Origin: Bacteroidota bacterium | GTDB lineage: Bacteria; Bacteroidota; Bacteroidia; Bacteroidales; JAAUTT01 | NCBI GenBank assembly: GCA_030706405.1 | Contig: JAUZOO010000020.1 | Location: 1 to 39,548, forward strand | DNA: 39,548 bases | Reading direction: 5' to 3' | Position numbers and translations under genes: made by a program | Notes under the pieces: generated by a model | The model's input: the letters and a program-made list of their open reading frames with translations, nothing else | Databases searched by the model: none | What the model was told of the DNA's origin: nothing | Part shown: positions 27,710 through 36,409 of the stretch, in pieces | Layout: the number at the start of each line of letters is the position of its first letter | How positions within the stretch are numbered: position 1 is the stretch's first letter

Positions 27710-27827
27710 ACTTTCTAACTTTAAAATTATACTGCAAATTTCAGGAATTATTAAAGCTTAGAAGTAACCAAATCGACTGATATTGTATCCCAAACCAACA
27801 ACTACCTGTATTTGTTCCATTACTGCT

Positions 27828-27952
27828 AACGGTCGGTGGTATAAAAAGTTACCAATTGCGGGTGATTTCCTCCCAAGTTATGTGAAAGGTTGAAGCGGGC
27901 TATAACCCTTCACATACCTCTGAAACAACCCTGATTGCTTATACAGCGTGTT
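27828..27952 (-). repeat. attC-like repeat 3
   Basis: The 125 bases from AAC to GTT start with the conserved AACGGTCGGtGGTAT. The right arm (CCTGATTGCTTATACAGC) pairs imperfectly with the left arm. The interior differs from the other subgroups. The bases just left of it (TTACTGCTAA) complement the start of the AraC/reductase cassette (TTAGCGGTAA). Confidence 0.72.
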
Positions 27953-28073
27953 CTCAGTTCGTTGTCATTTATATTGTTGGTACAATTTCCACTAGAATTT
28001 CATTTTCGGATTTGTCGCAGCCCGGTCAGAATATCTACTTATGTTAAATTGAAATGGATTTCACAAGGAAAGA

Positions 28074-28105
28074 GAAAGACGCAGTTAATTAAACCTGCGT
28101 CTTTC
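28074..28105 (-). terminator. Rho-independent terminator after the GH43 gene
   Basis: GAAAGACGCAG (28074-28084) and CTGCGTCTTTC (28095-28105) form a perfect 11-bp stem with a 10-base loop. On the minus strand TCTTTCC follows. It lies 14 bases past the GH43 stop. Confidence 0.8.
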
Positions 28106-28118
28106 ATAAAGAATATTT

Positions 28119-29570
28119 TTAGTGAGCCTTAAAATTCCATTTGGAATTGTCACTATCCATATCAAACGGGGCAAGTGTGGGAGTACTGTCACCAGAAGAC
28201 ATCAACACTAACTTCTCTTTTGAATTTGGAACTACCTTTGGCATGATCCGATAGGTCCCATCTGTCAATTGATCAATTCGCCATAGTTGTTCGGGTACAC
28301 CGGTAAATGCCGGAACCGTTATGATTTCAGCATTTGCCGTAGCTGCTAAGGCACGGTCGGTTCCTGCGATTACTATCTTATAATACGGACCACCTAAATA
28401 TCCTCCTGCCTCCGGAACAGCTGTAATTGTCCATTTCTGATGCGGGCGGAACATATAGTCTCCTATTCTTACACCCGTGTTTCCGGTTGACCAGGTTTTT
28501 ATTACATCGGCTAATTCTTGTGACGGAACAGGTTTAATAGGTTCATTCTTGTCACGATTAAACCATCGCGCCCCGCCTGGCATCCGTACAAAATCTACCG
28601 CTAATTCTAAGGCATACCCCCTTCGCTCAGACTCAATTTCATAGGTACCTTCTTTGAATTTTTCACCGGCAACCGGCCATCCGTTTTTCCACAATAGTGG
28701 ACGGATACCTAATACACTAAGTCCGCTTTGATCTAAGTCTGCTTCAAAATGGCACGACATTTTTTCAACACCATCGCCAAGTACGATACGACCAAAATGT
28801 CCGGGCCCGGTAACTCTTCCGCCAGCCGCAATAACCATCTTTCCGCCACCTTTTAACATGTCCCGTCCCATATTATCGAGGTAAGGACCGGTTACTTTTC
28901 TGGAACGGCCAACAACGATATTATAGGTTGAGTTTGCACCATCGCAGCAAGTTCCATGTGTACCAAGCAAATAATACCATCCGTCATGATACATCAAATC
29001 AGTGGCTTCGCAGTCAATGGCTATATCTATTGGTTTATTACCTTCCACACGTTTCCCGGTTTTGGGATCGAGTTCTATAAGGCGGATGAACCCAAAGTAA
29101 GTCCCGTAAGAACACCATAAACGGCCATCGTTGGGATCTAAAAGAAGTCCGGGGTCGATGGCATCATTATCTTCTATACCATCGGATTGAGCGACTACGA
29201 CAGGTTCTGAATATTTAAAATCGGGAGATTGGGGGTCGAGCGTTTTATTCCACATGGTAAGAATTTTCCCATTATGTCCACCACCCAAGCCACCACCCGT
29301 TGCGCCATAGATTACAAGGTAGCGATCGCCAATTTTTACCACATCCGGTGCGGCACCACCACCTGGCCGTACAGCTCCACTGTTCCATGTCCAGCCATCT
29401 TCGGATATCAATCCACCACTACCTGTGCCAAATGTATAATACTTTCCTTCACATTCCGCAATTGTGGAAGGATCATGTATAAAGGGCTTGCCAACTTGTG
29501 CTATTACTGTTCCGGACAATAACATTGATAAAAGGGCTGTTGCGCCCATTATTTTATTTCTTGGTTTCAT
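28119..29570 (-). CDS. Secreted family 43 glycoside hydrolase with C-terminal lectin-like domain
   Basis: A 483-residue secreted enzyme (signal peptide about residues 1-24, ending TVIAQ). It is a GH43 five-bladed propeller of the arabinan/arabinoxylan group. The general base is Asp33 in FIHDPSTI, the pKa modulator Asp139 in NDAIDPGL, and the general acid Glu188 in DCEATDLMYH. Residues after about 340 have QLWRIDQLTDGTYRIMPKV, a ricin-type or beta-trefoil look often attached to such enzymes. It is downstream of, and likely co-transcribed with, the GH11 xylanase (54-base gap), so it probably removes arabinose or xylose from xylan fragments. Confidence 0.87.
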   Translation of the reverse strand: MKPRNKIMGATALLSMLLSGTVIAQVGKPFIHDPSTIAECEGKYYTFGTGSGGLISEDGWTWNSGAVRPGGGAAPDVVKIGDRYLVIYGATGGGLGGGHNGKILTMWNKTLDPQSPDFKYSEPVVVAQSDGIEDNDAIDPGLLLDPNDGRLWCSYGTYFGFIRLIELDPKTGKRVEGNKPIDIAIDCEATDLMYHDGWYYLLGTHGTCCDGANSTYNIVVGRSRKVTGPYLDNMGRDMLKGGGKMVIAAGGRVTGPGHFGRIVLGDGVEKMSCHFEADLDQSGLSVLGIRPLLWKNGWPVAGEKFKEGTYEIESERRGYALELAVDFVRMPGGARWFNRDKNEPIKPVPSQELADVIKTWSTGNTGVRIGDYMFRPHQKWTITAVPEAGGYLGGPYYKIVIAGTDRALAATANAEIITVPAFTGVPEQLWRIDQLTDGTYRIMPKVVPNSKEKLVLMSSGDSTPTLAPFDMDSDNSKWNFKAH

Positions 29571-29624
29571 AATAATTCCAATTTCTATACAATTGAGATC
29601 TTAAATGGGATGACTAACTAAATT

Positions 29625-30992
29625 TTATTCACAACTAATAGTGAGATCTTTTATTGGTTCTCCCTTTTCATCCAGGAAGCGAACACAGAAATCACTCATT
29701 CCGGGACCATTGATTACTGCCCCGCGGATTATATTCCTTCCTTTGTTGAGTGTCAGGCGGGAGGAAACACAATCATCTGCTACCATGCGCCTGTCTCCGG
29801 AAAGCAACAATGCTTCTTTTCCATTTAACCACCACATGGATGCTGAATTTGACCCTACAGCCATTCGTACATTTTTCATTTCGCGCGGACAGTTAACTAC
29901 AGTTACAGCCCAAAACAGCACCCCGTACACCTGTTTGTTTAACCCATAGGCGAAACGAAACAGTTTTACATTGTAATTTTTACTATCCAAGGCATGCCAG
30001 GTTAATTCCTTGTCTGCCACTTTTACCTTTTCTCCATCTTTAGGAAGGATCGTAAACTGGTTCTGGAAATACAGGGTATCAAAAGCCTTCCTCAGGTAGC
30101 TGTCGGTAAAACCACTATTGCCACGGTTTGGTTTGTTAATGGGTTCTAAGAGTGTCCAACGTTGAATGAATCCTTCAGCATCCTGGGCCTTTTTTGCTTT
30201 TGTGGCCGGAGTGAAGTATGCACCGATGCTTCGTATAGTATCGCGTTTGGTAGGATCGTCCATTTGGCGCCCTGACATTATAGGGCCTTCACTCACTGTT
30301 ATATCCGAACTGCCATTACTATGATAACCTTCTGTTTCTATAATCTGATAATCCCAAATTTTCCCCAGTTTCATTCCTTTCGATTTCCAGGCAGCAACAT
30401 GGTTGGCAAAAGTTACTGTACCGCTTGATCTTTTCGTAGTACGGACACTCCAATACTGCTGAAATGTGGCTGTGCCTATAATGGAAGGTTGATTGGTCCT
30501 TGTGGTCTCATAGATATTATAAGTTCCGTCATCACTGGTAAATGTACCTTTTGAGACGCCCCCGGGAGGTGTCCAGTCCCCGTGGTTTTCGACAACATAA
30601 TACTCAACAAGAGAATCCTTTGTCCATCCATATAACGCTAAGAACCCATTGCCGCCGCCATCGAAAGAGCCTGAAAAATGGACAACCCTGTCTTCTTTTC
30701 CGGTGGCCCAGCCTTTACCGGCTGTAAAATTACCAACACCAGACCATGCTGTACTGTAATGGCCGCCAGCTCCTAAAGTCATGGATGCGGTCCCACTAGT
30801 TGCATCATTCCAAAAGGAATAAAAAAAGCCATCATGAACACTTTGTATGTTACTTGTTATTACCTGTGCGTTTGACTGTTGCACCAGTAGCAATAATGAA
30901 AATACAAACACTTTTAGCGATAGTTTTTTAAATAGATTTCCGAAACGTAATCCTATTTTTCCGTAATCGTTTTGATAGTTGAAAAGTTCCAT
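29625..30992 (-). CDS. GH11 endo-1,4-beta-xylanase with an extra C-terminal domain
   Basis: A 455-residue secreted xylanase. The signal peptide is unusually late (hydrophobic segment at about 26-40, cut near NAQ43) after a basic 25-residue N-terminus; no later start exists. Residues 50-240 are a full GH11 jelly roll, with nucleophile Glu130 in LVEYYVVENHGDW and acid/base Glu221 in IIETEGYHSNG. The C-terminal 200 residues (from about 250) are a second domain of unclear family, with SASMWWLNGKEALLLSGDRR and NKGRNIIRGAVINGPG resembling PA14/carbohydrate-binding jelly rolls. It acts outside the cell or in the envelope, together with the GH43 enzyme. Confidence 0.9.
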   Translation of the reverse strand: MELFNYQNDYGKIGLRFGNLFKKLSLKVFVFSLLLLVQQSNAQVITSNIQSVHDGFFYSFWNDATSGTASMTLGAGGHYSTAWSGVGNFTAGKGWATGKEDRVVHFSGSFDGGGNGFLALYGWTKDSLVEYYVVENHGDWTPPGGVSKGTFTSDDGTYNIYETTRTNQPSIIGTATFQQYWSVRTTKRSSGTVTFANHVAAWKSKGMKLGKIWDYQIIETEGYHSNGSSDITVSEGPIMSGRQMDDPTKRDTIRSIGAYFTPATKAKKAQDAEGFIQRWTLLEPINKPNRGNSGFTDSYLRKAFDTLYFQNQFTILPKDGEKVKVADKELTWHALDSKNYNVKLFRFAYGLNKQVYGVLFWAVTVVNCPREMKNVRMAVGSNSASMWWLNGKEALLLSGDRRMVADDCVSSRLTLNKGRNIIRGAVINGPGMSDFCVRFLDEKGEPIKDLTISCE

Positions 30993-31487
30993 AAATTAGT
31001 CCTCAGCTGTTAATAGTTAAAATTGTTAGTTCTAATCAAGTTTCCCACTGATTAATATACGATTATATATCAGTTAATTAAAAGTCAACAAATTTAAAAG
31101 ACTAGACTGATATGCAATTATGAATAAGTAACAAAAAAGGTATTTTAGTAACAAGATTAACCCAATGACCTAAAATGCAAAAAGCCCGGCAAACGCGAAA
31201 CTTGATCCGGCCCAATCTCAATAGTCATGAGATTTAAACCTCCCGTTTGACTTCGTCCCTGCCTAAACCGGATATATAAAAGCTGGCAAAGCCTGTTATG
31301 ATAAGTTCGACAGAAGGAGGACCATTCGCCAAACCCCTTTTATAACATCTTAATAATCAAGATAATTACTAGTTTAAATACCGAATTACAAATTCCTTTT
31401 TCCAAGCCAGTTCTCCACTGGTTGAACGAATAGCAAAAGTCAATATTTTGTCAGTAAAAATCATTGTGGTAGAGTTTTTTTAGTATG
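30993..31487. other. Intergenic region upstream of the xylanase operon
   Basis: About 500 bases. They hold an AT-rich palindrome near 31047 and a GC-richer stretch at 31170-31350 with no recognisable feature. A 31-codon minus-strand frame runs from ATG 31464 to a stop at 31369 (MIFTDKILTFAIRSTSGE..., ending FVIRYLN). That frame sits where a cassette gene would start, just after repeat 4 when read leftward, and has protein-like composition. It may be the remnant of a cassette gene or a chance frame. Confidence 0.4.
31047..31074 (-). promoter_or_regulatory. Palindrome upstream of the xylanase gene
   Basis: ACTGATtAATATA-CGAT-TATATaTCAGT is an imperfect inverted repeat, about 55-82 bases before the GH11 start codon. 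Its position suits an operator or activator site for the xylan-degrading pair, but no cognate regulator is identified. Confidence 0.35.
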
Positions 31488-31493
31488 ACGCAC

Positions 31494-31618
31494 AACGGTC
31501 TGGGCTATGCGACGCTGAGGATGTCGTGGACGCGAACTTATCACCCGAGCAGAAAGCTTGCGAGCGAGAGCGAAGCACGCATAACCACTTAAACCCCAGT
31601 GGCGTACGAACACTTGTT
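31494..31618 (-). repeat. attC-like repeat 4 (ATGCGACG subgroup)
   Basis: The 125 bases from AAC to GTT contain GGGCTATGCGACGCTGaGG on the left, pairing with CCCCAGTGGCGTA on the right. The interior stretch GTCGTGGACGCGAAC and ATCACCC is shared with the repeat at 37969. Outer AAC and GTT pair, separated from the stem by unpaired spacers, as in attC sites. Confidence 0.8.
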
Positions 31619-31633
31619 CGCAAATGTTTTTAT

Positions 31634-33226
31634 TTACTGTATTGATACGACAATCTTCTGTAAACTATTAACTTGTCCTTTTAATTCGCCATTAACAAAA
31701 CACTTGAGTCCTGTCCCTTTATTATATTTGTTTCCATACTTGTCATAAACTATGGTTAATACTTTACCATGATAGTAAACATTGTCCAAACAAAACCAAT
31801 CCCATACGCCAACAGGTACAAGAGGATTAATAATTACAGTTTCGTCTGCCTGCGGACGTACGCCAATTAATCCAGATATAACAAGGTCACAGAACGTTGA
31901 GTGATTATAATCTTTACCCCGTTCTTCCCCACCTTTATTCTGTTGCCAACCCAATTGCTTTAACATGGTACGGGAAATCCAATCGCCTGTAAATGGGTTT
32001 AAATCTTCATCAATCCATGGTAAAATATTCCCCTTTTCATCAACTCGGCGATGCGCATTTGCAAATATTTGGATTTGGTTAAAGTAGTCATTTGAATTGA
32101 CGTTTTCTTGATTGTAATTATTTAGAACATTGGCCATTGCTGTTAAGGTAACAGAAGTGGAATATGGCCAACTTGGACCATTCCATTTGCACTCGTGTCC
32201 TTGATATGATATTTCAAATTTAGGATGGTTACGTTCAGTTGTTGTTAATCCATAGGGGGCATAAAAATATTGGTCAGATTTAATAAATTCCCAAGCTTTC
32301 TCATATCCAGAATTTGGAGGTGGCAAATTAAAATACCACGGTGTATATCCTAAAATCTCTCTAACTGTAACCAATTCGTTTTTGTTATAAGGCAATGTCT
32401 TAAAAAAGTTAGAATTCTTATCCCATAAATTTTTAAGAACAAGTGCCTTTAAAGTATCGGCTTTTGCAGCATATAGAAACTCTAACTTTTTATCTCCAGC
32501 AATATGTGCAATTTTGGAAATAGCCTGAGCATCTCCGAACATATAAGAATTAATTGTAGGTCGTTTCCCGTTTCCTCCAATAGACATTTCCATTGCATCG
32601 CGGTCGTCAACCGTACTAAAAAGTCCATCCGAATTTTTACCAATTAACATTTTGCGAAACATACGACCTATTTCCCATTTTTGGTAATTATCCACCAAAT
32701 CCGGTAATAATCCGGTAATAAATGAAGTGTCTTTTTTAACGGTATAGTACGCCCAAAATGCATCTGCTATCCAAAAGCTATAACTTCTTAAATCGCCTCC
32801 CTTTTTTAACCAGAAATTTCCATAATTTTCAAGAAATTTATTATCCTTTAACCATCGCCCCTCATAAATATGAAACGATGCAGCACAATTAATAGAGTTG
32901 TATTTCCCAGACCATGCTACCTGAGGAAGAAATTCTGTAATTATATATCCGTCTGGTGTGTTTTTAATATGTTTACGATATGTCCACCACCTGAAATAAT
33001 AAGTTAATTCAATATTCTTATCAGGACAATCTAAAAATGGAATATTATTTTCTAAAAAATGCCATGCTGAATCGTTCGGTATATACTGTTTATATAATTC
33101 CTTATCCTTCTCATTGAACTTATCAATATAACCTTTGTAATCATTGGGGGTTAATATAAAGTTTTGTCCATAAATTGGCAATCCAATAATCAAAATAATA
33201 GTAATCAAGCAGTTTTTTATTCTCAT
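31634..33226 (-). CDS. Secreted (alpha/alpha)6 glycosidase, MGH1-like
   Basis: A 530-residue protein with a signal peptide (residues 1-20, ending PIYGQ). It is an alpha/alpha-toroid glycosidase of the MGH1-like/GH63-related group (mannosylglycerate hydrolase-like domain). Aromatic-rich blocks at FWIADAFWAYYTVKKD and CKWNGPSWPYSTSVTLTAMAN, together with STVDDRDAMEMSIGG, are characteristic. NHSTFCDLVISGLIGVRP near the end contributes to the active-site rim. The substrate cannot be told. It is the only gene of its cassette, between repeats 4 and 5, and unlike the neighbouring GH11/GH43 pair has no visible terminator. Confidence 0.82.
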   Translation of the reverse strand: MRIKNCLITIILIIGLPIYGQNFILTPNDYKGYIDKFNEKDKELYKQYIPNDSAWHFLENNIPFLDCPDKNIELTYYFRWWTYRKHIKNTPDGYIITEFLPQVAWSGKYNSINCAASFHIYEGRWLKDNKFLENYGNFWLKKGGDLRSYSFWIADAFWAYYTVKKDTSFITGLLPDLVDNYQKWEIGRMFRKMLIGKNSDGLFSTVDDRDAMEMSIGGNGKRPTINSYMFGDAQAISKIAHIAGDKKLEFLYAAKADTLKALVLKNLWDKNSNFFKTLPYNKNELVTVREILGYTPWYFNLPPPNSGYEKAWEFIKSDQYFYAPYGLTTTERNHPKFEISYQGHECKWNGPSWPYSTSVTLTAMANVLNNYNQENVNSNDYFNQIQIFANAHRRVDEKGNILPWIDEDLNPFTGDWISRTMLKQLGWQQNKGGEERGKDYNHSTFCDLVISGLIGVRPQADETVIINPLVPVGVWDWFCLDNVYYHGKVLTIVYDKYGNKYNKGTGLKCFVNGELKGQVNSLQKIVVSIQ

Positions 33227-33295
33227 CGGTCTTTTTTGAATTTAAGATTCAATATTATATTTTAATTGTCGCTGGGGTCTTTTAACATAGCCGCT

Positions 33296-33416
33296 AACGG
33301 TCGCGGGTATGAAACGTGCCGGATTACGGAGCTGAGAATGGATCCCACGAGACAAGCCACGATGCAGGGTGAAACGCTTGCAAACCCACTGAAACCGGCA
33401 TGTTTTATGACCCGTT
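33296..33416 (-). repeat. attC-like repeat 5 (ATGAAAC subgroup)
   Basis: The 121 bases from AAC to GTT share GGTATGAAACGT, GGAGCTGaGAATG and ATGTTTTATGAC with the repeat at 38431. CGGGTATGAAACGTGCCGG pairs with CCGGCATGTTTTATGACCCG. A GC hairpin (GTGCGC...GCGCAC, 33419-33444) follows directly, before the group II intron. Confidence 0.78.
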
Positions 33417-33952
33417 GTGTGCGCCCTGCATGAGCAGAGCGCACCCGCTGAAAGCTTTTGAAAAAGTTTAAAAATACAAATAAACTTTAAAACAAAGCAA
33501 AATAGCGGGTGCATTTTCCAGAGGGTGAAAGTCCCTTATACACGGGGTCGTGCCCGTAAGTATTAGTAAGCCGCAAGGTGGTTTGTCGTGAGGCATACAC
33601 TGAAGGAAGCGGAACTACAAAATCCGGTACTGACGAACAGTAACGGCATATGAGGCTATCAGGTGAGGATAAGCAAGCACATCATTGTAACGTCCATTTT
33701 ACCGATCACCTTGTAGTAGATGCCGCAGGCATTGGAGGAAGGAAAAGCTCTTACCAGGGGAGGTCTTCGGGTGTCGCGAACACCGGAAGAAGTCAGCAGA
33801 AGCCATAGTAGTTGGTAGTAACGAGCCGATTAATAAACCGGAGGACTCACAAGCCAGCGAAGGGCCGAACATTACAATGTCCCAAATGCAGCAGGGAGGC
33901 TTGTCCAGCCCTGCTATAAGCGGGACAGGGCAAAATAATTGAATATGAAAGG

Positions 33953-35268
33953 ATGATTGAACAGGTACTTAACCGACGGAATGTAATGCGGGCATATCGA
34001 CAGGTTGTGTTGAACAAAGGTTCGGCAGGCGTGGATGGTATGACCGTAAAGGAACTTTACACCCATCTGATTCAAAACAGGGAGCAAATAGAATCCGACA
34101 TCCGAAAAGGGAAATATCTTCCTCAACCAATTCGAGGGGTAGAGATACCTAAAAGCAATGGTAAGAAACGTCTGTTAGGCGTTCCAACCGTAACCGACCG
34201 TATGCTACAACAAGCCGTTGGGCAAGTATTGGCAGCAAAGTTCGAGATGGAGTTTGGCGACTATAGTTATGGATTCCGTCCCAATCGCAACGCACAACAA
34301 GCCATACAGAAAGCTCAGGAATATATCAATTCAGGTTACCACAATATTGTGGATATCGATCTGAAGAGCTTCTTCGACGAAGTAGATCACTGCCTGCTGC
34401 TACAACTGTTATACCGCAAGGTTAAATGTCCGCGCACCCTACACCTTATACGTAAATGGCTGAAAGCTCCGATTCTTATAAACGGAAAACTCACCAAACG
34501 GCGAAAAGGCGTTCCTCAGGGAAGTCCGCTAAGCCCGTTACTATCCAACATTATGCTTAATGAGCTGGATAAAGAACTGGAACGACAGGGACTTCGTCAC
34601 GTCCGCTATGCCGACGATTTTAGCATTTATGTTAAAAGCGAGAGTATCGCCCGGAAAACAGGGAACAGTATTTACCTTTTCCTTCGGAACAAGTTAAAAC
34701 TGCCCATTAACCGGGAGAAAAGCGGCATCCGCAAACCTGTTAACTTTACCATATTGGGATACGGCTTCGTCCCTACATATGTAAAAGGAGAGAGAGGAAA
34801 ATATCAGTTGGTGGCAAGCGAAAAAAGTTGGAAATCGGTTAAAGAGAAGCTGAAAACCATCACGCGAAAGACAACGCCAATGACATTTGACGAGCGTATC
34901 CAAAACTCAAAGAAATCTCCGAAGGCTGGCTGGGATACTTCCGTATGGCTAGTATTCAGGGTAAACTCAAGGAGATCGACGGATGGATACGCAATCGCTT
35001 AAGATACTGCATTTGGCATCACTGGAAGAAACCAGAACGTAAACGAAAAAACCTGATTCGATTAGGCGTTGAACCGAGGATGGCTTACCAATGGAGTCGA
35101 ACCCGTATGGGAGGCTGGGCGGTAGCCCAAAGTCCTATATTGGCAACAACAATAACCTTAGAACGGTTAAGGAAAAGAGGCTATCAATCCATGCTATCAT
35201 ATTACCAGAAAGTTGCCCCACATTGTAATGAACCGCTGTATACGAGACCCGTACGTACAGTGGTGTGA
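33953..35268 (+). pseudogene. ltrA: Group II intron reverse transcriptase/maturase, frameshifted
   Basis: The first frame (33953-35002) encodes MIEQVLNRRNVMRAYRQVVL, an RT palm with KGVPQGSPLSPLLSN and the catalytic YADD (VRYADDFSIY), and the thumb. Near 34902-34905 one A appears to be missing from a run (CAAAACTC). Restoring it joins the second frame, giving GYFRMASIQGKLKEIDGWIR and the maturase end with KNLIRLGVEP, to 35268. No HNH endonuclease domain is present. With the frameshift the protein would lack its C-terminal domain X, so the intron may be unable to splice itself efficiently unless a homopolymer sequencing error is responsible. Confidence 0.88.
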
Positions 35269-35313
35269 GAGGTGCTCCGGTAGTCTTTTGGGGCTACCGG
35301 CCATCTACTCGAT
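35230..35313 (+). ncRNA. Group II intron domains V and VI
   Basis: ACCGCTGTA pairs with TACAGTGGT around a bulged middle and the GAGA loop, the conserved 34-base domain V catalytic hairpin. Domain VI follows, with stem GAGAGGTG.../CATCTACTC and a branch-point adenosine near CTACTC. Confidence 0.8.
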
Positions 35314-35322
35314 TGGGCGCTG

Positions 35323-36243
35323 TTATTTTTTCTTATATTTCCAATCTTTATATTCTTGTCTGTATTCTAGCTCAAAAGAATATTTTTTACCTAATAATTC
35401 TGTCACCGAAATATGTATTGGATAATTTTCTAAAGCTTTGCTACCATACACATCATTTATAGTATTTGATAACCAAATAAGTTCGTTATGTAAAACCAAG
35501 GTTTTGTGAAAAATATCTGTCCAATCATTGAATTCCAGACTTGTCATTTGTGAAGCTGGATCATTTGCTATAAAGTTATTTAAAGATATATTTCGTCCGA
35601 ATATTGCATAATTTGAATGTGCGATTGAGTTTCTAATCTGTGTTTTATAAGAATCCTTAATCCAATCATATAAAACCGGAGAAATCGTTTTTACTTTATC
35701 CCTAATAAGCAATCTAATGATATCTTGTCGAGTACCAGTACAATTTTTATCACGGGAACTTTCAGCAACTTTAAAGTACCAATCATAAGGTTCACCATTT
35801 AAAATCCTTACAAACTCGTACATCTTTTTTATTGTCAAATCTGCTTCCCAAATTTTCAAATAAATCAGCATTTCAATCTGAATCGTGGTACTTTCAAAAT
35901 AAACAAGCTCATCAATTTCTTTCTGACGCTCTGGATTAAATTTTATTTGTTCAGAATATTCAGAAAATAAGGAAGCTGCAATATTTGTTTGACGATACTG
36001 ATCAATGAAATCGTAATGTGTTTGCTCAGAATGGCCATCCATGCCAGGCCCAATAACATGCGGATTAAGCTTTCTCCCTTCTACTGAAGTGAAGTCATCC
36101 AATAATTCTTGGTAAAACCCATTAACATGGAATAACAGTAAATCACCAATATGGCTCTGATTTTTTAATGCAAAATCAAGTAATCGAACAAATTCAGGAT
36201 GTAAAATCTTTCCCCAATATTCAATTTTGTCTTTAAATATCAT
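35323..36243 (-). CDS. HEPN-motif protein of unknown function
   Basis: A 306-residue, mostly helical cytoplasmic protein. Near the end of a helical bundle it has RNSIAHSNY (Arg204 to His209), which fits the R-x4-H catalytic motif of HEPN ribonucleases; the RN..H form is the commonest. HEPN proteins act as toxins and as effectors in anti-phage systems and RNA processing. No other domain is recognised, and no antitoxin gene lies beside it. It is the only gene of a cassette bounded by TTGGGCGCT and AGCGCCCAA. The motif could be coincidental in a single sequence. Confidence 0.75.
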   Translation of the reverse strand: MIFKDKIEYWGKILHPEFVRLLDFALKNQSHIGDLLLFHVNGFYQELLDDFTSVEGRKLNPHVIGPGMDGHSEQTHYDFIDQYRQTNIAASLFSEYSEQIKFNPERQKEIDELVYFESTTIQIEMLIYLKIWEADLTIKKMYEFVRILNGEPYDWYFKVAESSRDKNCTGTRQDIIRLLIRDKVKTISPVLYDWIKDSYKTQIRNSIAHSNYAIFGRNISLNNFIANDPASQMTSLEFNDWTDIFHKTLVLHNELIWLSNTINDVYGSKALENYPIHISVTELLGKKYSFELEYRQEYKDWKYKKK

Positions 36244-36272
36244 GATGCATGTCGTTTTTTATAATAGCGCCC

Positions 36273-36397
36273 AACGGTCGGGGCTATGCGACGCTGGGGG
36301 AAACGAAGCTACAAAATTATCAACATGCACAAAAGTTTAAAAAAAGATGTACATTTGACGTAACCACTTAAACCCCAGTGGCGTATGAGCCCTTGTT
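36273..36397 (-). repeat. attC-like repeat 6 (ATGCGACG subgroup)
   Basis: The 125 bases from AAC to GTT have GGGGCTATGCGACGCTGGGG on the left and CCCCAGTGGCGTATGAGCCC on the right. ACCACTTAAACCCCAGTGGC is identical to repeat 4. The interior is AT-rich and unlike the others, as expected for a variable terminal loop. Confidence 0.82.
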
Positions 36398-36409
36398 GGC
36401 GGTAGTGTT

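Larger units (their letters stand above)
33509..35313 (+). mobile_element. Group II intron encoding a reverse transcriptase
   Basis: The element starts GTGCATTTTCCAGAGGGTGA, a typical group II 5' end, and runs through a GC-rich domain I into the reverse transcriptase frame. It ends with domain V (35230-35264) and domain VI, finishing CTACTCGAT. Total length is about 1.8 kb. It lies on the plus strand, opposite to all cassette genes. The 3' flank TGGGCGCTG continues the cassette start TTGGGCGCT, so insertion is at, or within a base or two of, a cassette boundary. Boundaries are inferred from consensus ends and may be off by a base or two. Confidence 0.85.

Noticed and set aside
31170-31350. 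GC-richer stretch upstream of the xylanase operon as an IS remnant or riboswitch
   Set aside because: No terminal repeats, transposase similarity or convincing conserved fold could be seen.
33242-33514. Open frame covering repeat 5
   Set aside because: It follows the palindromic repeat and the hairpin next to it. Composition is unlike a protein and the frame is not kept in other repeat copies.
35213-35462. Rightward frames past the intron end
   Set aside because: They cover domain V/VI and run antisense into the HEPN-motif gene, which has better coding character.
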